From Streptomyces sp. LHD-70 (GTDB lineage Bacteria; Actinomycetota; Actinomycetes; Streptomycetales; Streptomycetaceae), in the NCBI RefSeq assembly GCF_031157275.1, contig NZ_JAVIFW010000005.1, positions 430,473 to 494,472 of the forward strand: DNA of 64,000 nucleotides. Reading direction: 5' to 3'. Under the pieces are notes generated by a model that was not told where the DNA came from, ran no database searches, and was given only the letters and a program-made list of their open reading frames with translations. Position 1 is the stretch's first letter. Every line of letters starts with the position of its first letter. Shown one piece after another: positions 8,443 through 15,344 of this stretch. Made by a program: the position numbers and the translations under genes.

Positions 8443-9216
8443 GTGAAGGACGGCGGTCAGCGGCAGTACGGCCCGCTCGGCACAGCGTTGGTGATCATTC
8501 CGACGTTCAACGAGGCCGAGAACATCAAGCCGATCGTGAGCCGGGTGCGAGCCGCTGTGCCCGAGGCCCATGTGCTCGTCGCCGACGACAACAGCCCCGA
8601 CGGCACCGGCAAGTTCGCCGACGAGCTCTCCGCCGAGGACGACCGGGTCCACGTCCTGCACCGCAAGGGCAAGGAAGGCCTCGGCGCCGCGTATCTCGCC
8701 GGCTTTCGCTGGGGCATCGAGAACGGCTACGGCGTACTGATCGAGATGGACGCCGACGGCTCGCACAAGCCGGAGGAGCTGCCCCGCCTGCTCACCGCGC
8801 TCAAGGGCGCCGACCTGGTGCTCGGCTCGCGCTGGGTGCCGGGCGGACGCATCGTCAACTGGCCCAAGTCACGCGAGATCATCTCCCGCGGCGGCAGCCT
8901 CTACTCGCGGCTCCTCCTGGACGTGCCGCTGCGCGATGTCACCGGCGGCTACCGGGCCTTCCGCAAGGAGACCCTGGAGGGCCTCGGGCTCGACGAGGTC
9001 GCCTCGCAGGGCTACTGCTTCCAGATCGACCTGGCCCGCCGCGCCCTCAAGGCCGGCTACCACGTCATCGAGGTGCCCATCACCTTCGTGGAGCGCGAGT
9101 ACGGCGACTCCAAGATGAGCCGGGACATCGCCCTGGAGGCGCTGTGGCGGGTCGCCGCGTGGGGCGTGGAGGAGCGGGCGAACAAGATCGGCAGGCTGCT
9201 CGGCCGGAAGTCCTGA
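8443..9216 (+). CDS. ppm1: polyprenol monophosphomannose synthase (GT2)
   Basis: Transfers mannose from GDP-mannose to polyprenyl phosphate at the membrane, giving the donor for protein O-mannosylation and other mannosylations. The 257-aa GT2 domain shows VIIPTFNEAENIKPIV, the nucleotide-binding VADDNSPDGTGKFAD, and the DxD motif in VLIEMDADGSHKPEEL near residue 105. VTGGYRAFRKETLEGLG and the acceptor loop FVEREYGDSKMS are typical of dolichol-phosphate mannose synthases. The start is a GTG with AAGGGG 7 nt upstream. The mycobacterial enzyme is fused to an acyltransferase; here the catalytic domain stands alone. fxsA follows 85 bp downstream. Confidence 0.92.
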   Translation: MKDGGQRQYGPLGTALVIIPTFNEAENIKPIVSRVRAAVPEAHVLVADDNSPDGTGKFADELSAEDDRVHVLHRKGKEGLGAAYLAGFRWGIENGYGVLIEMDADGSHKPEELPRLLTALKGADLVLGSRWVPGGRIVNWPKSREIISRGGSLYSRLLLDVPLRDVTGGYRAFRKETLEGLGLDEVASQGYCFQIDLARRALKAGYHVIEVPITFVEREYGDSKMSRDIALEALWRVAAWGVEERANKIGRLLGRKS

Positions 9217-9301
9217 AGCCAGGCATCGGAGACATCAGGGGGCGCCGAATTGGGCGCCCCCACTTATGTGCCCCGCACATCGCATTCGGCACACTGGGAG
9301 T

Positions 9302-9895
9302 ATGACGACCGGCACTCCGTCTCCGCCCCTCCGTCCGGCCCCGCGATCCAAGCTGCGCAGGTACGTGCCCCTCGGGATCGCCGCGTGGATGGTGCTCGAG
9401 ATCTGGCTCCTCACCCAGGTGGCATCCGCCTGGGGCGGGCTGACCGTGTTCCTGCTGCTCCTGGCCGGGCTCGTGCTCGGCGGCCTGGTGATCAAGCGCG
9501 CGGGCCGCCGTGCCTTCAAGGGCTGGTCCGAACAGCTCCAGCAGGTGCAGCGCGGCGAGATGCCGGAGCGCAACCCTCGCGCGGGCGGCAACGCCCTGAC
9601 GATGGTCGCCGGTCTGCTCCTGATGATGCCGGGCGTGGTGTCGGACGGGGTGGGCCTGGTGCTCCTGCTGCCGCCGGTGCGCAGCGTCCTGACCAAGCGC
9701 GTCGAGCGCAGCATGGAGAGCCGGATGAGCAAGGCCGGCCCGGGCACGTTCGAGAACGCCTTCCAGCAGGCCCGTATCCACCGCCCCGACGGCAAGGTCG
9801 TCCAGGGCGAGGTCATCCGCGACGACGCACCCTCGGCGCCCTCCGCTCCCGACGAGGCGCGCGACCAGGGCCCCCGCCCGCCGCTGACCGGCTGA
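9302..9895 (+). CDS. fxsA: FxsA family membrane protein
   Basis: Small inner-membrane protein named after E. coli FxsA, known for suppressing phage F exclusion; its physiological role is unclear. The 197-aa product has a basic Pro-rich N-terminus (about 1-22). Two or three membrane segments follow: VPLGIAAWMVLEIWLLTQV, LTVFLLLLAGLVLGGLVI, and after a basic cytoplasmic loop ALTMVAGLLLMMPGVVSDG with LVLLLPPVRSVL. The charged tail is disordered. The ATG after CTGGGAGT is chosen over an in-frame ATG 12 codons earlier. The ppm1-fxsA-rbpA neighbourhood recurs in Streptomyces. Confidence 0.88.
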   Translation: MTTGTPSPPLRPAPRSKLRRYVPLGIAAWMVLEIWLLTQVASAWGGLTVFLLLLAGLVLGGLVIKRAGRRAFKGWSEQLQQVQRGEMPERNPRAGGNALTMVAGLLLMMPGVVSDGVGLVLLLPPVRSVLTKRVERSMESRMSKAGPGTFENAFQQARIHRPDGKVVQGEVIRDDAPSAPSAPDEARDQGPRPPLTG

Positions 9896-9995
9896 GCCGA
9901 GCCCCGGTACCCGTACGGACGACGGCCCGGAGGGGTGCGGAGTGACCGCATCCCTCCGGGCCGTCGGCTGTCGCGCGCCCGGCGCCGGGTACGTC

Positions 9996-10045
9996 AAAGA
10001 GCGGTGGGCGCGGGCACATCGCTGTGCTCGCGCCCACCGCTCTTT
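9996..10045. terminator. bidirectional terminator between fxsA and rbpA
   Basis: A 23-bp stem with a single mismatch closes a TCGC loop, flanked by AAAGA on the left and TCTTT on the right. It therefore has a pyrimidine tail on either strand. It lies 100 bp after fxsA and 27 bp after the rbpA stop, which converge on it. Confidence 0.9.
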
Positions 10046-10071
10046 GCGGTAGTCGCTTTACGTACGCGGAG

Positions 10072-10446
10072 TTACGCGGACTTGCGGCTGTCGCGCGGAT
10101 GCACCGCGATGTTCATGGCGCCGGAGCGCAGGACGGCCAGGCGCTCGGCCAGGACCTCCTCCAGCTCCTCGCGCGTGCGGCGCTCCATGAGCATGTCCCA
10201 GTGCGTTCGCGCGGGCTTGCCCTTCTTCTCCTCGGGACCGTCGCCGTCCACCAGGAGTGCTTGGGCCCCACAGACCTTGCACTCCCACTCGGGCGGGATC
10301 TCCGCCTCCACCGAGAACGGCATCTCAAAGCGATGGCCGTTGTCGCATGCGTACTCCACGGCCTGGCGCGGGGCCAGGTCGATGCCGCGGTCGGTCTCGT
10401 AGCTGGTCACCACGAGGCGCGTGCCGCGAAGAGCTCGCTCACTCAT
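10072..10446 (-). CDS. rbpA: RNA polymerase-binding protein RbpA
   Basis: Actinobacterial transcription factor that binds RNA polymerase holoenzyme with group 1/2 sigma factors and stabilises the open complex. The 124-aa product matches the family throughout: N-terminal tail, the zinc-binding core with C34, H38, C56 and C59 (CDNGH and CKVC), a basic linker (KKGKPARTHWDMLMERRT), and the C-terminal sigma-interacting helix EELEEVLAERLAVLRSG. A perfect SigR-type promoter lies upstream, as known for S. coelicolor rbpA, tying expression to disulfide stress. Confidence 0.98.
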   Translation of the reverse strand: MSERALRGTRLVVTSYETDRGIDLAPRQAVEYACDNGHRFEMPFSVEAEIPPEWECKVCGAQALLVDGDGPEEKKGKPARTHWDMLMERRTREELEEVLAERLAVLRSGAMNIAVHPRDSRKSA

Positions 10447-10507
10447 GAATCGTGCCTCCCGGGCTTGTCGCCCACAGGACAGGTGTCGCTGTCGTCGTCA
10501 TCCGGTC

Positions 10508-10534
10508 AACGTCCGGTCGGCGGTAAAGATTCCC
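10508..10534 (-). promoter_or_regulatory. SigR-type promoter of rbpA
   Basis: Reverse strand reads GGGAAT, 18 bases, then GTT. This matches the SigR consensus GGAAT-N18-GTT exactly. It is about 60 bp upstream of the rbpA start. SigR control of rbpA is established in S. coelicolor. Confidence 0.85.
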
Positions 10535-10594
10535 GTTCAGGGTCATGCGTCGCCGTCGTAGCCGCCCCTTGTTGTACCCACCAGCGCCCGGTTT

Positions 10595-10618
10595 GTCACA
10601 TCTGCAAGGAGATGTCAC
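10595..10618. repeat. inverted repeat upstream of rbpA
   Basis: GTCACATCT and AGATGTCAC form 9-bp arms with one mismatch around a 6-bp centre, about 60 bp upstream of the SigR promoter. It may be an operator for a second rbpA promoter. Function unproven. Confidence 0.4.
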
Positions 10619-10662
10619 CCAGCGTTGTTCCTTCTTTACCGCGCAGGAACGGTCCGTCTGGC

Positions 10663-10695
10663 AGGCCAAAGGCGTACACTACCGGCCTTTGGCCT
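10663..10695. terminator. hairpin terminator after the MFS gene
   Basis: AGGCCAAAGGC pairs perfectly with GCCTTTGGCCT across an 11-nt loop, right after the stop codon of the reverse-strand MFS gene. It separates that gene from the rbpA promoter region. There is no long T run, as is common in Streptomyces. Confidence 0.7.
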
Positions 10696-10701
10696 CCGGG
10701 G

Positions 10702-12054
10702 CTAAATCCGGTCCGGTACCGGGTTCCCCGCGGCCGCCACTGCGCGCCGCACCGGCACGCGCGCGAGCAGCACGAAGCCGAGCGCGAAGAAGGCCACGAG
10801 CGAGATGATCGCGTCCCGGTAGCTGCCCGTGAGCTGGTAGGTCAGACCGAAGACCAGCGGCCCGAGCCAGCTCATCCCGCGGTCGCTCATCTCGTACGCG
10901 GAGAAGTACTCGGCCTCCTTGCCGCGCGGCACCAGGTGCGAGAAGAGCGAGCGGGAGAGGGCCTGGGTGCCGCCGAGGACCAGGCCGATGCCGGCGGCCA
11001 GCACGAAGAACCAGACCGGCGCCCCGGCGGGCAGGAAGTACCCGGCGCCGATCGTCACCGTCCAGGCCACGAGCGAGCCGAGGATGGTCCGCTTGGCGCC
11101 GTAGACCCGGGCGAGGCGGCCCATGCCGAGGGCGCCGGCGACGGCGAGCAGCTGGACCAGGAGGACGGCCACGATCAGCGTCGTCTGGTCCAGGCCCAGC
11201 TCCTTGGAGCCGTAGATCGAGGCCTGCGAGATCACCGTCTGCACGCCGTCGTTGTAGACGAGGTACGCGAGCAGGAAGCCGAGGGTGAGCGGGTGGCGGC
11301 GCATGTCGCGCAGCGTCGACATCAACTGGCGCCAGCCGCCGAGCCCTTCGGCCGTACCCGCATCCGCGGTCCTGCGGTCGCGCAGCCGGCGCAGCGGGAC
11401 GAGCGTGAACGCGCCCCACCAGAGCCCCGCCGAGGCGAGGCAGATCCGCACCGCCGCCCCCTCCGTCAGGCCGAAGGAGTCGTGCGCGCTGTAGAGGACC
11501 AGGTTGAGGATCAGGACGAGGGCGCCCGAGGCGTAGCCGAAGGCCCAGCCGCGTGAGGAGACCGCGTCGCGTTCGCCGGGCTCGGCGATCTGCGGCAGGT
11601 AGGCGTTGTAGAGCGCCATGGAGACGGCGAGCGAGGCGTTCGCGACGACCAGGAGCAGGCCGCCGAGCAGATAGCGGTCGCCGTCGAGGAAGAACATCCC
11701 GGCCGTCGCCGCCGCCCCCAGGTAGGCGGAGACCGCGAGGAGCGGCTTCTTGCGGCCGGTGCGGTCCGCCGCCGCGCCCGCGAGCGGCATCACGAGCACG
11801 GCCACGATGATCGACAGGGAGACCGAGTACGCGAAGAACGAGCCGGCCCTGACCGGGATGCCGAGCGGGTGCACGAACCCGTCCGCGTCCGCCGCCGACT
11901 CGGCGACCGAGGTCAGATACGGGCCGAGGAACACGGTCAGGACGCTCGTCGAGTAGACCGAGCAGGCCCAGTCGTAGAAGTACCAGCCGCGCTGCTCGCG
12001 CCGCCGTTCCGCGTCGTCGCCGGTGTCCTTCGGCCGCACGGTGTCCGCGCCCAC
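10702..12054 (-). CDS. MFS transporter, UMF1/Atg22-like family
   Basis: Twelve-helix major facilitator protein of 450 aa in the plasma membrane. The N-terminal RGWYFYDWACSVYSTSVLTVFLGPYL with its WxxYDWA-like start, and the following MPLAGAAADRTGRKKPLL motif A, are typical of the UMF1/Atg22-like branch. The second half contains DRGMSWLGPLVFGLTYQ, another mark of that family. The substrate is unknown; yeast Atg22 exports vacuolar amino acids. The gene lies 55 bp downstream of the GDPD gene on the same strand, so it may be the last gene of a YczE-GDPD-MFS unit. Confidence 0.88.
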   Translation of the reverse strand: MGADTVRPKDTGDDAERRREQRGWYFYDWACSVYSTSVLTVFLGPYLTSVAESAADADGFVHPLGIPVRAGSFFAYSVSLSIIVAVLVMPLAGAAADRTGRKKPLLAVSAYLGAAATAGMFFLDGDRYLLGGLLLVVANASLAVSMALYNAYLPQIAEPGERDAVSSRGWAFGYASGALVLILNLVLYSAHDSFGLTEGAAVRICLASAGLWWGAFTLVPLRRLRDRRTADAGTAEGLGGWRQLMSTLRDMRRHPLTLGFLLAYLVYNDGVQTVISQASIYGSKELGLDQTTLIVAVLLVQLLAVAGALGMGRLARVYGAKRTILGSLVAWTVTIGAGYFLPAGAPVWFFVLAAGIGLVLGGTQALSRSLFSHLVPRGKEAEYFSAYEMSDRGMSWLGPLVFGLTYQLTGSYRDAIISLVAFFALGFVLLARVPVRRAVAAAGNPVPDRI

Positions 12055-12109
12055 CCCAGTCCCCTCGCCGTCCCCGTAGACCGTCGAGCGCCGCGGGTCC
12101 CCCGGCCTG

Positions 12110-12886
12110 TCACTCCCAGGCGCCGCGCTCCTTCAGGACCTCGACCAGCGTCCCGAGATGATCGGTCATGATGCCATCGACCCCGAGGTCCAGGAGCGCC
12201 GCCATCCGTTCCCGGTCGTTGACGGTCCACACGTGCACCTGGAGTCCGAGCGCGTGCGCGGTCCGTACGAAGCGGTGGTCCACCACGCGTACGCCGGACT
12301 GCGCCTCCGGCACCTGCGCGCACACCGCCGAGCGGCGCAGCGCGGCCCGGATCCCGTACGAGCGCAGGCGCAGGGCCGCCACGCCGCGGGTGCCGAGGGA
12401 GGTGGCGAGGCGCGGTCCCGCGACGCGCTGGGCGCGGGCCACGCGGGACTCGGAGAACGAGCCGACGCAGACGCGGTCCCAGGCGCCGGTGCGGCGGATC
12501 AGGTCGACCAGGGGGAGGAGCGCGGGCTCCGCCTTGATGTCGACGTTCCAGCGGGCCTCGGGGAACTCCTCGAGCAGGTCCTCGAAGAGGGGTACCGGTT
12601 CGGTGCCCGCCACGCGCGCGTGCTGTACGTCCGCCCACTTGTAGGTGCTTATTCGGCCGCCGCTGTCGGTGACCCGGTCCAGGGTCGCGTCGTGGAAGGC
12701 GACGAGTTTGCCGTCGGCCGTCGCGTGGACGTCGGTCTCCAGATAGCGGTAGCCGGAGTCGACGGCGCGGCGGAAGGCGGCCGCGGTGTTCTCCAGGCCG
12801 TCCGCCGTACCGCCGCGGTGGGCGAAGGCGATCGGGGCCGGGGCGTCGAGGTAGGGGTGCCGGGGGCGCTGGGGGGCGGTGCTCAC
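12110..12886 (-). CDS. glycerophosphodiester phosphodiesterase
   Basis: Hydrolyses deacylated phospholipids such as glycerophosphocholine to glycerol-3-phosphate and an alcohol. The 258-aa product has the GDPD TIM-barrel marks: PIAFAHRGGTADGLENT near the start (HRG and the metal-binding Glu), YLETDVHATADGKLVAFHD (ExD then the catalytic His), DIKAE, and the C-terminal VHVWTVNDRERMAALLDLGVDGIMTD. No signal peptide, so cytosolic. The GTG start overlaps the stop of the upstream YczE gene by 4 nt, which sets the start and implies coupling. Glycerol-3-phosphate links it metabolically to the glpK product elsewhere in the window. Confidence 0.93.
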   Translation of the reverse strand: MSTAPQRPRHPYLDAPAPIAFAHRGGTADGLENTAAAFRRAVDSGYRYLETDVHATADGKLVAFHDATLDRVTDSGGRISTYKWADVQHARVAGTEPVPLFEDLLEEFPEARWNVDIKAEPALLPLVDLIRRTGAWDRVCVGSFSESRVARAQRVAGPRLATSLGTRGVAALRLRSYGIRAALRRSAVCAQVPEAQSGVRVVDHRFVRTAHALGLQVHVWTVNDRERMAALLDLGVDGIMTDHLGTLVEVLKERGAWE

Positions 12887-13551
12887 CGTCGCAGTATCGC
12901 GCCCTTGGGTTGCGCGCCGGCGACCACTGTGCTGCCGCCGTCCCCCGCGGGGATGGCGAAGACGCGCAGGAACAGCTGGGCGAGGGGGCCGATGCCGAGG
13001 GCGTACAGGACGGTGCCGATGCCGACCGTGCCGCCGAGCAGGAAGCCGACGGCCACCACGGCGACTTCGACCGCGGTCCGCATCAGCCGGATCGAGCGGC
13101 CCGTGACCTGGTTCAGGCCGGTCATCAGGCCGTCGCGCGGCCCTGGCCCGAAGCGTGCCGTGATGTAGAGCCCGGTGGCCGCGCCGTTCAGGATGATGCC
13201 GCCGACGAGGAGCGGGATGCGTACGGCCAGGGCGTGCGCGTCCGGGACCAGGGCAAGGGTGCCGTCCATGGCGAGGCCGACCACGAACACATTGGAGACC
13301 GTGCCGAGGCCGGGGCGCTGCCGGAGTGGGATCCACATCAGGAGCACGGCGGCGCCCACGAAGATCGAGACGACGCCGATGGTCAGCCCGGTCAGCTCGG
13401 CCAGGCCCTGATGGAGGACGTTCCAGGGTTCGAGCCCGAGGCCGGCGCGCACGAGCAGCGCGGAGCTCGCGCCGTACAGCGCGAGCCCGACGTACAACTG
13501 CACGATGCGGCGCGGCAGTTGGCGACCGCGTGCGCTCCGGGGCGTGGACAA
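12883..13551 (-). CDS. YczE/YitT-like integral membrane protein
   Basis: A 222-aa membrane protein with five or six hydrophobic segments, beginning RIVQLYVGLALYGASSALLV and including the GLEPWNVLHQGLAELTGLTIG loop and the GPGPRDGLMTGLNQVTG loop typical of YczE proteins. In Bacillus subtilis YczE affects antibiotic production, but its transport role is unknown. The likely start is a TTG after GGGAG; an in-frame ATG 21 codons upstream lacks a ribosome site. It diverges from a MocR regulator. This MocR-yczE pairing recurs (regulators named YczR in comparative studies), so the neighbour probably controls it. Confidence 0.85.
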   Translation of the reverse strand: MSTPRSARGRQLPRRIVQLYVGLALYGASSALLVRAGLGLEPWNVLHQGLAELTGLTIGVVSIFVGAAVLLMWIPLRQRPGLGTVSNVFVVGLAMDGTLALVPDAHALAVRIPLLVGGIILNGAATGLYITARFGPGPRDGLMTGLNQVTGRSIRLMRTAVEVAVVAVGFLLGGTVGIGTVLYALGIGPLAQLFLRVFAIPAGDGGSTVVAGAQPKGAILRR

Positions 13552-13597
13552 GGTGTGCTCCCTGGGAGGTCTGAAAGTGGACGGGTGTGGTGCCAGT

Positions 13598-13632
13598 TGC
13601 CTGACCCATGACACTCTGTGGCCTGTCAGGCA
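13598..13632. promoter_or_regulatory. inverted repeat between yczE-like and mocR genes
   Basis: TGCCTGAC and GTCAGGCA are perfect 8-bp inverted arms with centres about 27 bp apart, in the 122-bp divergent intergenic region. Their position suits an operator for the adjacent MocR regulator. Binding is inferred. Confidence 0.5.
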
Positions 13633-13673
13633 GAGCCAACCATGGCCAATTCGGGGAAGGTGGACTGGTCGCG

Positions 13674-15170
13674 ATGGCGCAGTGGACTTCGGCGGTGGGC
13701 TCCGGGCAGCTGGCCCGGCTGATCGCCTCCCAGCAGGACCGCCCGTCGGGCACGGGCCGCAGGCCGGCCGCCTACCGCGCGCTCGCCGACGGCATCCGGC
13801 TGCTCGTCCTGGAGGGCCGCGTTCCGGTCGCCGCCCGGCTGCCCGCCGAGCGCGAGCTGGCCCTCGCCCTGAACGTCAGCCGCACCACCGTGGCCGCCGC
13901 CTACGAGGCGCTGCGCAGCGAGGGCTTCCTGGAGTCGCGCCGGGGCGCCGGCAGCTGGACCGCCGTACCGGCCGGTAATCCGCTGCCCGCGCGCGGGCTC
14001 GAACCGCTGCCGCCCGAGGCGCTCGGTTCCGTGATCGACCTGGGCTGCGCCGCCCTGCCCGCCCCCGAGCCGTGGCTGACCCGCGCGGTGCAGGGCGCCC
14101 TGGAGGAACTGCCGCCGTACGCGCACACCCACGGCGACTACCCGGCCGGGCTGCCCGCCCTTCGCCAGATGATCGCCGACCGGTACACCGCGCGCGGCAT
14201 CCCGACCATGCCCGAGCAGATCATGGTCACCACCGGCGCGATGGGCGCGATCGACGCGATCTGCCATCTGTTCGCCGGCCGCGGCGAGCGCATCGCCGTC
14301 GAGTCCCCGTCGTACGCGAACATCCTGCAGCTGATGCGGGAGGCGGGCGCGCGGCTCGTGCCCGTCGCCATGGCCGAGGGGCTGAGCGGCTGGGACATGG
14401 ACCGCTGGCGGCAGGTCCTGCGCGACTCCGCGCCCCGGCTCGCGTACGTCGTCGCCGACTTCCACAACCCCACCGGCGCGCTGCCCGACGACACGCAGCG
14501 GCGCTCGCTGGTCGAGGCGGCCCGCTCGGCGGGCACGGTGCTCGTCGCCGACGAGACGATGTCCGAGCTCTGGCTCGACGAGGGCCTCGAACTCCCGCGC
14601 CCCGTCTGCTCCTTCGACCCGGGCGGCGCCACCGTCATCACCGTCGGCTCGGCCAGCAAGGCGTTCTGGGCGGGCATGCGGATCGGCTGGGTGCGGGCCG
14701 CCCCCGACGTCATCCGCAGCCTGGTCTCGGCCCGCGCGTACGCCGACCTCGGCACCCCCGTCCTGGAGCAGCTCGCCGTCAACTGGCTGATGAGCACGGG
14801 CGGTTGGCAGGAGGCGGTGGGCATCCGGCGCGAGCAGGCCCGGGAGAACCGGGACGCCCTGGTCGGCGCCGTCCGCCGCGAGCTGCCCGACTGGGAGTTC
14901 GAGGTGCCGAGCGGCGGGCTCACGCTGTGGGTCAAGGCGGGCGGCCTCTCCGGCTCGCGCCTGGCCGAGCTTGGCGAACGGGTCGGCGTCCGGGTTCCCT
15001 CGGGGCCGCGCTTCGGTGTCGACGGCGCGTTCGAGGGGTACGTACGGCTGCCGTTCACCGTCGGCGGAGCCGTGGCCGACGAAGCCGCGGCACGCCTGGC
15101 GGCCGCGGCCCGTCTGGTGGCCTCGGGAGCGGGCACGGGGGCGGAGGCGCCGCGGACGTTTGTGGCGTGA
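13674..15170 (+). CDS. MocR-type regulator (GntR HTH fused to aminotransferase domain)
   Basis: A 498-aa fusion. An N-terminal GntR winged helix (about 20-95; RLLVLEGRVPVAARLPAERE, then NVSRTTVAAAYEALRSEGFLESRRGAGSW) is joined to a class I aminotransferase fold (about 125-490). The pyridoxal phosphate lysine is K329 in VGSASKAFWAGMRIGW, and VADFHNPTGALP carries the cofactor-contacting Asn. Such proteins use the PLP fold as a sensor. The ATG coding MAQWTSAVG is chosen; GGGGAAGGTGG lies about 10 nt before it. Likely target is the divergent yczE-like unit. Confidence 0.92.
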   Translation: MAQWTSAVGSGQLARLIASQQDRPSGTGRRPAAYRALADGIRLLVLEGRVPVAARLPAERELALALNVSRTTVAAAYEALRSEGFLESRRGAGSWTAVPAGNPLPARGLEPLPPEALGSVIDLGCAALPAPEPWLTRAVQGALEELPPYAHTHGDYPAGLPALRQMIADRYTARGIPTMPEQIMVTTGAMGAIDAICHLFAGRGERIAVESPSYANILQLMREAGARLVPVAMAEGLSGWDMDRWRQVLRDSAPRLAYVVADFHNPTGALPDDTQRRSLVEAARSAGTVLVADETMSELWLDEGLELPRPVCSFDPGGATVITVGSASKAFWAGMRIGWVRAAPDVIRSLVSARAYADLGTPVLEQLAVNWLMSTGGWQEAVGIRREQARENRDALVGAVRRELPDWEFEVPSGGLTLWVKAGGLSGSRLAELGERVGVRVPSGPRFGVDGAFEGYVRLPFTVGGAVADEAAARLAAAARLVASGAGTGAEAPRTFVA

Positions 15171-15211
15171 GGGTGCCTGTGCGGGTCGCGGGCTTGTGCG
15201 GCTGGATCACG

Positions 15212-15344
15212 TGCCCCGATAGGGGCGCGGGGCTGTGACATGTGCGGCTCCGCCGCGGGGCGCGACCAGCCACGACGGCGCGGCAGCCGAAAGACGGCCG
15301 TGAAGAGGGGTTCGAGGGCGCAGCCCCTGGAAGAGGGGAGGGGG
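15212..15344. repeat. recurrent Streptomyces intergenic repeat (REP-like)
   Basis: GC-rich segment with CCCCGATAGGGGCGCGGGGC, a GCGGC-TCC-GCCGC hairpin, GCGCGACCAGCCACGACGGC, CAGCCGAAAGACGG and GGGTTCGAGGGCGCAGCCCC in series. I recognise this string as one scattered between genes of many Streptomyces genomes. It fills the convergent gap between mocR and sffA and may serve as a terminator. Recognition is from memory; a self-search of the genome would confirm it. Confidence 0.65.

Noticed and set aside
8043..8446. Several short frames on both strands in the ppm1 leader
   Set aside because: No ribosome sites, Arg/Pro-rich products and mutual overlap; treated as a non-coding leader.
10439..10669. 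76-codon reverse-strand frame upstream of rbpA
   Set aside because: It runs through the exact SigR promoter and overlaps the rbpA start, so it is almost certainly non-coding.
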